Below, piece after piece: positions 1 to 6,250 of a stretch of DNA of 6,250 bases. A model generated the notes under the pieces. It had not been told where the DNA came from, made no database searches, and saw only the letters and a program-made list of their open reading frames with translations. The DNA comes from an uncultured Clostridia bacterium (GTDB lineage: Bacteria > Bacillota > Clostridia > Christensenellales > CAG-917). Location: assembly GCA_947629635.1 (NCBI GenBank), contig CANREO010000059.1, forward strand, positions 1-6,250, read 5' to 3'. The position numbers and the translations under genes were made by a program. Positions within the stretch are counted from its first letter, which is position 1. Each line of letters starts with the position of its first letter.

Positions 1-631
1 AGTGAGCCTTGCAAACCACGGGGTGTTGTTTTTGGACGAGATGCCCGAATATACAAGACATGCGCTCGAGACTTTGAGACAGCCGCTCGAGGACAGAAAA
101 GTGACTGTATCGAGAGTGGCGCGTACTGTGGAATACCCTGCCAATTTTATGTTGCTTGCAAGTATGAATCCGTGTCCATGCGGCAATTTTGGATCAAAAA
201 ACCAAGTGTGTCGCTGCACTCCGGGACAAATACACAGTTATCCGCTCATGGACAGAATAGATTTGCAGATCGAAGTTGATAATATCTCTTATGACGAGTT
301 GCGTTCGGGACAAACATGCGAAACTTCCGCGCAGATAAAGGAACGCATAAACAGAGTGCGCGCTTTGCAAAGAGAACGCTATAAAGACTCCGGCATCATG
401 ACAAACGCCGAGATGCGCGAGCGCGAGATGAACAAATATTGTCGCATTGACAAAGATTGTGACAGGTTGCTCGAAAAAGCCTTCCAAAAGCTTAATCTCA
501 GCGCCAGAGGTACAACAAGGATACTCAAAGTCGCGCGCACCATCGCTGACATAGAGGGCAGCGAAGAGATAAAGCCCGCGCATATTGCGGAGGCAATACA
601 ATACAGAGGAATAGACAGGAAGTATCATTGA
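1..631 (+). CDS. comM: ComM/YifB-family AAA+ ATPase (Mg-chelatase-like), C-terminal part, 5' truncated
   Basis: C-terminal 209 residues of a protein usually about 500 long; the N-terminal Lon-like domain and Walker A lie before the window. The GTG at 2-4 is an internal Val codon, not a start: the residues after it match the family's SLANHG-VLFLDE segment. Visible in fragment numbering: Walker B VLFLDE (8-13), MNPCPCG (55-61) with Cys58/Cys60 and a second pair Cys70/Cys72, the putative arginine finger in LMDRID (82-87), then the C-terminal helical domain with SARG (167-170, sensor-2-like Arg169), RILKVARTIAD and HIAEAIQYR. In Gram-negatives ComM is a hexameric helicase that promotes branch migration during natural transformation; the Firmicutes protein is less studied, so the same role here is inferred. 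About six residues seem missing between QIHSY and PLMDR compared with relatives (see findings). The gene is directly followed by dprA, which supports a competence role. Family assignment is firm; activity is less certain. Confidence 0.93.
   Translation, partial: VSLANHGVLFLDEMPEYTRHALETLRQPLEDRKVTVSRVARTVEYPANFMLLASMNPCPCGNFGSKNQVCRCTPGQIHSYPLMDRIDLQIEVDNISYDELRSGQTCETSAQIKERINRVRALQRERYKDSGIMTNAEMREREMNKYCRIDKDCDRLLEKAFQKLNLSARGTTRILKVARTIADIEGSEEIKPAHIAEAIQYRGIDRKYH
617..622 (+). promoter_or_regulatory. dprA ribosome binding site that selects the ATG at 631
   Basis: AGGAAG ends 8 bases before ATG 631 but only 5 bases before the in-frame TTG at 628. Spacing and codon preference both favour the ATG. 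It lies inside the end of comM, and the comM stop TGA (629-631) shares its last base with the ATG (TGATG), so translational coupling is likely. Confidence 0.6.
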
Positions 632-1707
632 TGGACTCTAAAAATCCTACTGCAATCGCGCTTATGGCGCTTCAATATGTAGAAGAATTGTCCTACAAAC
701 GCAAAGCGTCGCTCATCGCCGAAGTCGGCGATCCCGGCGCATTGTCTGCAAATAGAGCGGCTGTAAAAAAGCATCTCGGAGATGACAATGCCGACGCGTT
801 TTTCAAAAATATAGAGAGGGTCGACAGCATATTTTCCGAACTTGAAAAGAGGGGAGTGCATTGGCTTACGTATCTTGATGACGAATATCCCGATTCTCTA
901 AGGGAAATTGCGGATCCTCCGCACATATTATTTGCAATGGGCAACGTAGCTGCGCTGAAAAACGACATAATAGCTGTTGTAGGCACAAGGACTCCTACGC
1001 GCTACGGCGTGAAAATAGCCGAAGAGTTTACAAAGGAATTCGCAAATGCCGGATTGACTGTGGTTTCGGGCTTCGCGCGCGGCATAGACAGCATCGCTCA
1101 CAGGGCATGCATTGTCAGCGGAAATCCGACGATAGCCGTATTCGGTTGCGGTTTGGACATCTGTTATCCCGCGGAACACAAGAGCCTTTTAGACAGTGTG
1201 ATAGAATGCGGCGGCTTGATAGTCAGCGAATACGCGCTCGGCACGAAGCCACTACAATATCACTTTCCCGAAAGGAATAGGATAATCAGCGGTTTAAGTC
1301 GCGCCGTATTTCTTGCGGAAGCGGCAAAAAAGAGCGGATCGTTGATCACAATAAGGTTGGCAATAGAGCAAGGCAAAGATATTTTCGTCGTGCCCGGCAA
1401 TATATATGCGGCAGAGAGCGAGGGCGCAAATTTGCTTCTCAGAGAGATGCCGCATGCGCTTGTCATTTCGCCGGACGACGTGCTTGATGCCATGCATATC
1501 GTGCGCGAGGTTCAAGTCACGGATACGGTGGAGTTGACGATTGCCGAAAATCAAGTGCTTGAGGCTTTGCATGACGGCGAATTGCATTTCGAAGAGTTGC
1601 TTGAAAAGACGGGACTCAACGTCAGCGACCTCACTAACGCTCTCTTCAACTTGGATATAAACGGACTTGTACAGAACACAGGCGGAAACTACTATTCTCT
1701 TGCCTGA
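631..1707 (+). CDS. dprA: DNA-processing protein DprA (Smf)
   Basis: Single-strand DNA-binding protein that protects incoming DNA in the cytoplasm during natural transformation and loads RecA; in many bacteria it is kept even where competence is unproven. It is 358 residues from ATG 631, near the usual length. The N-terminal part ends in the family segment DDEYPDSLREIADPP (about 83-97). The Rossmann-like core follows: VGTR (117-120), SGFARGID (146-153), GCGLDICYPAEH (172-183), FPERNRIISGLS (212-223), SGSLIT (235-240) and VPG (254-256). The C-terminal 55 or so residues fit the winged-helix (DML1-like) domain, with a helix-turn-helix-like FEELLEKTGLNVSDL. A TTG at 628 would add one residue, but the ribosome binding site favours the ATG. 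Small departures from the usual core include VGTR for VGSR and LLREMPHALV where many relatives have LIRDGA. Neighbours comM and topA match Firmicutes order. Identification is very secure. Confidence 0.97.
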   Translation: MDSKNPTAIALMALQYVEELSYKRKASLIAEVGDPGALSANRAAVKKHLGDDNADAFFKNIERVDSIFSELEKRGVHWLTYLDDEYPDSLREIADPPHILFAMGNVAALKNDIIAVVGTRTPTRYGVKIAEEFTKEFANAGLTVVSGFARGIDSIAHRACIVSGNPTIAVFGCGLDICYPAEHKSLLDSVIECGGLIVSEYALGTKPLQYHFPERNRIISGLSRAVFLAEAAKKSGSLITIRLAIEQGKDIFVVPGNIYAAESEGANLLLREMPHALVISPDDVLDAMHIVREVQVTDTVELTIAENQVLEALHDGELHFEELLEKTGLNVSDLTNALFNLDINGLVQNTGGNYYSLA

Positions 1708-1732
1708 CAAAAACCTATAATCAGGAGAAATA

Positions 1733-3856
1733 ATGAAACAACTCATCATTGTTGAGTCACCTCATAAGGCAAAGACTATTCAAAAATATCTTGGCAACGA
1801 TGCGACAGTATTGGCCTCTAAGGGGCATGTGTGCGATCTTCCTCAGCGCTCGCTGGGGATCGATGTAGAGCATGGTTTCAAGCCGCAATACATTGTCACT
1901 CCCGACAAGGAGAGCACCATAAAACAGCTTACCCAGGCTGTAAAAAAATATGACGTCATATATCTTGCCACCGACCCCGATCGCGAAGGCGAGGCAATAA
2001 GTTGGCACCTCAAAAATACGCTTGACATAAAGGGCGATAAGGTGCGTATCGAATTCAATGAGATCTCGCCGAAAGCAGTGCGCAACGCCATGCAGAATCC
2101 GCGAGAGATAAATATGGACCTCGTTGACAGCCAGCAAGCAAGGCGAGTGCTGGACAGATTGGTCGGCTATAAGATATCCCCGATTCTTTCTCGCAAGTTG
2201 AGACCGGGCCTGTCGGCGGGAAGAGTACAATCCGCGGCATTGAAAATGATCGTGGACAGGGAAAAGGAAATAAGAGCCTTCGTTCCGGAAGAGTATTGGA
2301 ATATCAACGCAGTTCTCCTTAAAGACGGTGCAAAAAAAGTTAAGTCAAATTTCATAATCGCTGCGCTCAATGACAGCAATGGCAAGAAAATCAAAGTCAC
2401 AAACGCCGACGAGGCAGGAGTCATAACGGATTTTATGCGCAGATGCGACTTTTTTGTTGACGAAGTCAAAAAGAGCGTATCCGTTTCGCGTCCTCAACCT
2501 CCGTTTACTACTTCGACAATGCAACAGGAAGCTTCGCACAAGTTGAATATGTCCGCCGAGCGCACCAGCCGCGTTGCACAGGCGTTGTATGAAGGCGTAA
2601 ACATCGAAGGCGAAGGCCAGCACGCGCTGATCACATATATAAGGACGGACAGCGTGCGCGTCTCGCCCGAATTTCAACGGATAGCGCTTTCGTTTATACA
2701 CGAACAGTACGGCAGCGCCTACGCGCCCAAAACACCTAATGTGTACAAAACCAGCGCAAATGCGCAGGACGCCCACGAAGCGATAAGGCCTATAGATCTT
2801 GCAAGAACGCCCAAGTCACTTGAGGGGAAGCTGGACCGTGACGCTTTCAGGCTTTATAAACTTATATATGAAAGGTTTTTGGCGTCGCAAATGTCAAATG
2901 CGCAATATAATACGATGCGTGTTCATATTACCGGTGCGAGCGGCTCCGAAAAACTGGGATTCGTAGTAAAGGGAAAGAGCGTCAAGTTTAAGGGTTTCAC
3001 CGCTGTATATTCCGCTACTCAAGAAGAGGAGGACGACGGAAAGACGCTTGACACGATGCCGGACCTAAACGATGGCGAAAAGTTGCGTCTGGAAGACGCG
3101 CAAAGCGAGCAGAAATTCACCAAGCCGCCGGCGCGCTACAATGACGCGACGCTCGTAAAAGCCCTTGAGGAAAACGGCATCGGCAGGCCGTCTACGTATG
3201 CGTCCATAATTTCTGTGCTTGCAAAACGCGAGTATACGGAAGTCAAGCAGAAGTCCATCGTCCCGACTCAATTGGGCGAGGCTGTCAGCGAATATATGGA
3301 AAAGAACTTCCCCGACATCATGAGCCTTAATTTTACGGCGCGCATGGAGGGGGCTTTAGACAAGATAGCGGAAGGCGATCAAGGGTGGCAGGAATTGATC
3401 GCGGCGTTTTATCCACGTTTGCAACGCTTTTTGGAAAGAGCGGCTCGCGCGCAGGGAGGCGGATATCTCCCCGATGAACAGAGCGACGTGGTGTGCGAAA
3501 AGTGTGGCGCTAAAATGGTAGTGAGACACGGCAAATACGGGCCTTTCCTTGCTTGCCCAAACTATCCGAAATGCAAAAACATAAAGCCAATCAAAGAAGT
3601 AGTGGGCAAGTGCCCCAAATGCGGCGGCGACGTGAGCAAGCGCACTTCGAAGAGCGGCAAAATATTTTACGGATGCACAAACTATCCGAAATGCGATTTT
3701 ATAAGTTGGGATATCCCTGCTCCGTATCTTTGTCCCGAGTGCAAGAGCGTCATGAAAGTGGTAAAGCGCGACGACAAGACGTACTATAGTTGCACAAATC
3801 GCAATTGCAAGCACAAGGAGCTTGTAAACGCGGCGGAAAACGAGCAAAATGAGTGA
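1733..3856 (+). CDS. topA: DNA topoisomerase I (type IA), with three C-terminal zinc ribbons
   Basis: Relaxes negatively supercoiled DNA by cutting one strand through a 5'-phosphotyrosine link, preventing excess negative supercoiling behind RNA polymerase. It has 707 residues, typical for Firmicutes TopA. The TOPRIM domain occupies about 1-115, with LIIVESP (Glu8) and the metal-binding DPDREGE (81-87). The core follows with SAGRVQS (161-167), the active-site segment YIRTDS (Tyr302 the predicted nucleophile, Arg304 its partner), HEAIRP (348-353) and GIGRPSTYA (482-490). The C-terminus carries three four-cysteine zinc ribbons: Cys588/591/608/614, Cys627/630/648/654 and Cys667/670/687/692. All catalytic residues I would look for are present. 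ATG 1733 has a strong site, AGGAGA (1723-1728), and lies 25 bases after dprA, so it is probably co-transcribed. The last 8 bases overlap trmFO. No frame damage is seen. Confidence 0.99.
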   Translation: MKQLIIVESPHKAKTIQKYLGNDATVLASKGHVCDLPQRSLGIDVEHGFKPQYIVTPDKESTIKQLTQAVKKYDVIYLATDPDREGEAISWHLKNTLDIKGDKVRIEFNEISPKAVRNAMQNPREINMDLVDSQQARRVLDRLVGYKISPILSRKLRPGLSAGRVQSAALKMIVDREKEIRAFVPEEYWNINAVLLKDGAKKVKSNFIIAALNDSNGKKIKVTNADEAGVITDFMRRCDFFVDEVKKSVSVSRPQPPFTTSTMQQEASHKLNMSAERTSRVAQALYEGVNIEGEGQHALITYIRTDSVRVSPEFQRIALSFIHEQYGSAYAPKTPNVYKTSANAQDAHEAIRPIDLARTPKSLEGKLDRDAFRLYKLIYERFLASQMSNAQYNTMRVHITGASGSEKLGFVVKGKSVKFKGFTAVYSATQEEEDDGKTLDTMPDLNDGEKLRLEDAQSEQKFTKPPARYNDATLVKALEENGIGRPSTYASIISVLAKREYTEVKQKSIVPTQLGEAVSEYMEKNFPDIMSLNFTARMEGALDKIAEGDQGWQELIAAFYPRLQRFLERAARAQGGGYLPDEQSDVVCEKCGAKMVVRHGKYGPFLACPNYPKCKNIKPIKEVVGKCPKCGGDVSKRTSKSGKIFYGCTNYPKCDFISWDIPAPYLCPECKSVMKVVKRDDKTYYSCTNRNCKHKELVNAAENEQNE

Positions 3857-5165
3857 CACTGTCAAAGTGATAGGCGGAGGACTCGCCGGTTGTGAGTGCT
3901 CCTTACAGCTTCTGAAGAGAGGAGTGCGCGTGAAGCTGTACGAAATGCGTCCCAAGACGACTACGGGCGCGCACAGTACGGATATGCTTGCGGAGTTGGT
4001 GTGCTCCAATTCTCTAAAGTCCGAAGAAGCGTCTACGGCGTCGGGTCTGTTGAAAGACGAACTTGACATGATGGGTTGCGAATTGCTCGAACTTGCGAGG
4101 CAGTGCAGAGTGCCGTCCGGCAGCGCGCTGTCCGTAGACAGAGAAAAATTTTCGCGAGCGGTGGAAAGTAAACTTGCGAGCTATGACGGATTCGAACTTG
4201 TAAGAGAAGAGGTCGTGGCGCTTGAAGACTCGCCCACAGTTATAGCGACCGGTCCGCTGACTTCGAAGGCAATGGCGGATCTGCTTGCCGAATTGACGGG
4301 TAAAGACCGACTGTATTTTTATGACGCCATCGCGCCGATCGTAAGCGCAGACAGCATAGATATGTCCAAGGCATATTATGGCGGTCGATACGGCAAGGGC
4401 GGCGACGATTATCTCAATCTTCCCATGCAAAGGGATGACTACGAGGCCTTTTTCAAGGAACTTGTAAACGCAAAAACCGTGATTTTGCACGATTTCGAGA
4501 AAAAGGAACTTTTCGAGGGATGTATGCCTATCGAGGAGATGGCAAAGCGCGGTAGCGACACTATAAGATTCGGTCCTTTAAAGCCTGTTGGATTGCGAAA
4601 TCCCGTGACGGGAGAAAAAGCCTACGCCGTCGTACAGTTGAGACGTGAAAACTTAGCCGGAGATTGCTTCAATCTCGTGGGATTTCAAACTAATCTGACG
4701 TATCCCGAGCAAAAACGAGTGTTCGGTATGATCCCGGCTCTGAAAGACGCGGAATTTCTGCGTTACGGTGTCATGCACCGCAATACTTACATACATTCGC
4801 CGACGACGCTCAACGAGTGTTTCAGGGTAAAAAAATCTCCGACGCCACTGTATATAGCAGGTCAATTGTCCGGCGTCGAGGGATATGTAGAGAGCATAAT
4901 GAGCGGTCTTATCGCCGGGCAGGCAATGGCATGCGAACTTGTGGGCAAGCAATATTCAGTGCCGGACGGAGAGACGATGATAGGAGCGATAGCAAGATAT
5001 ATCTCCGCCTGCACGGATGATTTTAAGCCCATGAACGCAAACTTCGGGATACTTCCTCCGATAGAGCGCATTCGCGACAAAAAGGATAGAAAACTCAGAT
5101 ATCATGACAGGGCGCTCAAAAGCCTTGCCGAGTATATAAAGTCAAGTGAGCAAAACAATATTTAA
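3849..5165 (+). CDS. trmFO: TrmFO, folate/FAD-dependent tRNA (uracil-54-C5)-methyltransferase
   Basis: Makes m5U54 (ribothymidine) in the T-loop of tRNA, taking the methylene carbon from 5,10-methylene-tetrahydrofolate and using reduced FAD; this differs from the SAM-dependent TrmA of enteric bacteria. It has 438 residues, normal length. The N-terminus has the FAD-binding GGGLAG (9-14) followed by the family's YEMRP (31-35) and VCSNSLKSEE (51-60). Cys52 and Cys225 (in FEGCMPIEEMA) correspond, from memory, to the two functionally important cysteines of the B. subtilis enzyme (53 and 226). GFQTNLTYPEQKRVF (278-292) and AGQLSGVEGYVES (337-349) are further hallmarks. The start ATG lies inside the topA end (8-base overlap in another frame); only a weak purine stretch (GGAAAA near 3835) precedes it, so translation probably depends on coupling to topA. 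Earlier names were Gid or GidA-like. Identification is very secure. Confidence 0.98.
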   Translation: MSDTVKVIGGGLAGCECSLQLLKRGVRVKLYEMRPKTTTGAHSTDMLAELVCSNSLKSEEASTASGLLKDELDMMGCELLELARQCRVPSGSALSVDREKFSRAVESKLASYDGFELVREEVVALEDSPTVIATGPLTSKAMADLLAELTGKDRLYFYDAIAPIVSADSIDMSKAYYGGRYGKGGDDYLNLPMQRDDYEAFFKELVNAKTVILHDFEKKELFEGCMPIEEMAKRGSDTIRFGPLKPVGLRNPVTGEKAYAVVQLRRENLAGDCFNLVGFQTNLTYPEQKRVFGMIPALKDAEFLRYGVMHRNTYIHSPTTLNECFRVKKSPTPLYIAGQLSGVEGYVESIMSGLIAGQAMACELVGKQYSVPDGETMIGAIARYISACTDDFKPMNANFGILPPIERIRDKKDRKLRYHDRALKSLAEYIKSSEQNNI

Positions 5166-5212
5166 TTGACTCAAAAGCCTGTTTAACAGGTCAAAATAAA
5201 CGATAAAATATT
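5157..5212 (+). repeat. Nested inverted repeats in the trmFO-hslV gap
   Basis: Inner arms CCTGTT (5178-5183) and AACAGG (5185-5190) form a perfect palindrome around one T. Further out, TTGA (5166-5169) can pair with TCAA (5191-5194) across an 8-base bulge, and AATATTT (5157-5163) with AAATATT (5206-5212). As RNA the inner part would be a 5-bp stem with a UUA loop. No T-run follows, so it does not look like a rho-independent terminator. It could be an operator, an mRNA processing or stability element, or chance in AT-rich sequence. It ends just upstream of the hslV ribosome binding site (GAGGT, 5217-5221). Confidence 0.45.
5183..5209 (+). promoter_or_regulatory. Weak candidate promoter before hslV
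   Basis: TTAACA (5183-5188) and TAAAAT (5204-5209) each match the sigma-70/SigA hexamers at five of six positions, but the spacer is 15 bases rather than about 17. The expected transcript start, near 5216, would sit almost on the ribosome binding site. An alternative -35, TTGACT (5166-5171), has no good -10 at the right distance. Treat it as a possibility only; read-through from the upstream operon is equally likely. Confidence 0.2.
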
Positions 5213-5226
5213 AGTTGAGGTAGATT

Positions 5227-5760
5227 ATGGAATTTCGCGGAACTACAATTTGCGCCGTCAAACGAGACGGGCTTACAGCCATCGCCGGCGACGGACAGGT
5301 GACTATGGGCGAAAGCGTGATAATGAAGGGAAACGCAGTAAAGGTGAAGAGAATTTACGGCGACAAGGTCGTCGTAGGCTTTGCCGGGTCTGTATCCGAC
5401 GCGTTCGCGCTCTCCGAAAAATTTGAAGCCATGCTTCAAAAGTACAGCGGAAATCTCATGCGCGCGGCTGTCGAACTGGCGGAACTCTGGCGCTCGGATA
5501 AGGGAGGCAGAAAGCTCGAGGCATTGCTCATCGCCGCCGACAAAAATTCTATGTTCGTGATATCCGGTACAGGCGAGGTGATAGAGCCCGAGAACGGCGT
5601 TTGCGCGATTGGAAGCGGCGGAAATTACGCTTTGGCGGCAGCCAGGGCGCTTATCGCGTCGACGGAGCTCGACGCAAAAGAAATAGCCACTCGCGCGCTG
5701 AAAATTGCAAGCGAGATTTGCGTATACACAAATGACCATATCACGGTCGAAACAGTTTGA
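5227..5760 (+). CDS. hslV: HslV (ClpQ), proteolytic subunit of the HslUV protease
   Basis: N-terminal-nucleophile threonine protease, related to proteasome beta subunits, that forms a double hexameric ring capped by HslU in the cytoplasm. It has 177 residues, normal length. A five-residue leader (MEFRG) precedes the Thr-Thr pair, so Thr6 should become the mature N-terminal nucleophile. AGDGQVT (20-26) holds the conserved active-site Asp22, and Lys39 aligns with Lys33 of the mature E. coli protein, allowing for the one-residue insertion also found in B. subtilis Clp[11 protein letters not shown] (51-60), RKLEALL (95-101), [15 protein letters not shown] (128-142) and ICVYTND (164-170) are family hallmarks. 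The leader has no serine, so the N-terminal-serine mechanism proposed for B. subtilis CodW is not expected here. The start has GAGGT (5217-5221) at 5 bases. It follows a 61-base gap where relatives often carry xerC/codV, and precedes hslU. Confidence 0.98.
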   Translation: MEFRGTTICAVKRDGLTAIAGDGQVTMGESVIMKGNAVKVKRIYGDKVVVGFAGSVSDAFALSEKFEAMLQKYSGNLMRAAVELAELWRSDKGGRKLEALLIAADKNSMFVISGTGEVIEPENGVCAIGSGGNYALAAARALIASTELDAKEIATRALKIASEICVYTNDHITVETV

Positions 5761-5770
5761 GAGGTGGAAT

Positions 5771-6250
5771 ATGGAAAACGGTATTTTGACTCCGAAACAA
5801 ATAGTAGCCGAACTTGACAGATATATCATAGGTCAACATGAAGCGAAGGTCGCCGTCGCGATCGCGCTTCGCAATCGCTATCGCAGAAGCAAACTCCCCG
5901 AGGAGATGAGAGAGGAAATAACCCCCAAAAATATCATCATGAAGGGACCAACCGGCGTCGGCAAAACGGAAATCGCGCGCAGACTGGCAAAGGTGGTCAA
6001 GGCTCCGTTTGTCAAAGTCGAAGCGACAAAATTTACGGAAGTCGGTTACGTCGGCAGGGATGTTGAAAGTATTATCCGCGACCTTGTGGAGGTCGCTATC
6101 CGCCTCGTAAAAGACGAAAAATTCAAGGAAGTTTTGCCGCGAGCAACGGAAATCGCGGAGAATAAATTGGTTGAGGAAATCTTGCCCATTCGCAAAAACG
6201 CCCCTGATGCCGCCGAAAAGAGCGACGCAGAACTTAAGGAGCAATTGCTC
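5771..6250 (+). CDS. hslU: HslU (ClpY), AAA+ unfoldase of the HslUV protease, 3' truncated
   Basis: ATPase ring that recognises, unfolds and threads substrates into HslV. The frame is open from ATG 5771 to the last base, giving the first 160 residues of a protein usually about 450 long. Seen are [17 protein letters not shown] (6-22, nucleotide-pocket segment with IGQ..AK), Walker A GPTGVGKT (59-66), [19 protein letters not shown] (82-100) containing the GYVG pore loop that grips substrate, and IIRDLV (101-106). From about residue 110 the sequence becomes less conserved and charged, matching the start of the HslU-specific I domain; this region separates HslU from ClpX, together with the lack of an N-terminal zinc domain. 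Walker B and the sensor motifs lie beyond the window. A strong site, GAGGTGG (5761-5767), starts immediately after the hslV stop. The 10-base gap implies co-expression with hslV. codY would be the expected next gene in many Firmicutes, but that cannot be seen here. Confidence 0.98.
   Translation, partial: MENGILTPKQIVAELDRYIIGQHEAKVAVAIALRNRYRRSKLPEEMREEITPKNIIMKGPTGVGKTEIARRLAKVVKAPFVKVEATKFTEVGYVGRDVESIIRDLVEVAIRLVKDEKFKEVLPRATEIAENKLVEEILPIRKNAPDAAEKSDAELKEQLL

Noticed and set aside
2..4. GTG as the start codon of the first gene
   Set aside because: It has no upstream sequence to judge, and the residues from here on are the middle of the ComM ATPase domain, so the frame must enter from before the window.
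1716..1721. Perfect TATAAT hexamer just before topA, a possible promoter -10
   Set aside because: No -35-like hexamer lies 16-18 bases upstream, and a transcript starting near 1728 would exclude the topA ribosome binding site at 1723-1728.
3553..3789. Short + strand open frame inside topA in another frame
   Set aside because: It coincides with the zinc-ribbon region and its repeated codons; the topA frame carries the conserved cysteines.
3356..4069. Long open frame on the minus strand (237 codons) across the topA-trmFO junction
   Set aside because: It lies opposite two strongly conserved genes, its translation has no recognisable motif, and it is best explained by the codon bias of the + strand genes.
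5178..5190. Palindrome read as a transcription terminator after trmFO
   Set aside because: The stem is short (5 bp as RNA) and is followed by TCAAAATAAA rather than a T-run; the downstream genes belong to the same conserved cluster.
5191..5829. Minus-strand open frame (212 codons) opposite hslV and the start of hslU
   Set aside because: It is a shadow of two well-identified genes, with no recognisable domain in its translation.

Overview
The window is a densely packed stretch of bacterial housekeeping genes, all on the + strand and in one apparent operon. It runs comM (YifB-type AAA+ ATPase, 5' end cut off) - dprA - topA - trmFO - hslV - hslU (3' end cut off). Five genes contain clear diagnostic motifs of their families, and the sixth, the comM fragment, is recognised from its Walker B, cysteine and C-terminal motifs.

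The order dprA-topA-trmFO-hslV-hslU is the conserved Firmicutes arrangement, known in Bacillus subtilis as smf-topA-trmFO(gid)-codV-clpQ-clpY-codY. Together with purine-rich Gram-positive ribosome binding sites and the folate/FAD-dependent TrmFO enzyme, this points to a Firmicute. A member of the Clostridia, possibly uncultured, is my best guess. Base composition looks even along the window and codon use mixes AGA/AGG with CGC, with no patch that looks foreign. The lineage is an inference; no rRNA or other marker is present.

Layout: positions 1-631 hold the C-terminal part of ComM. Its stop overlaps the dprA start by one base (631-1707). After 25 bases comes topA (1733-3856), whose end overlaps the trmFO start by 8 bases (3849-5165). 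A 61-base gap, the largest in the window, holds nested inverted repeats and precedes hslV (5227-5760). Ten bases later hslU begins (5771) and runs off the end. No stretch over 300 bases lacks a gene, and I see no RNA gene, mobile element, CRISPR array or convincing rho-independent terminator.

Functionally, ComM and DprA handle incoming single-stranded DNA in natural transformation. TopA relaxes negative supercoils. TrmFO makes m5U54 in tRNA. HslV and HslU form a two-component ATP-dependent protease. I found no undescribed system. The points most worth checking are a short apparent deletion next to the arginine finger of ComM, the absence of the xerC/codV recombinase gene usual between trmFO and hslV, and the structured gap in its place.
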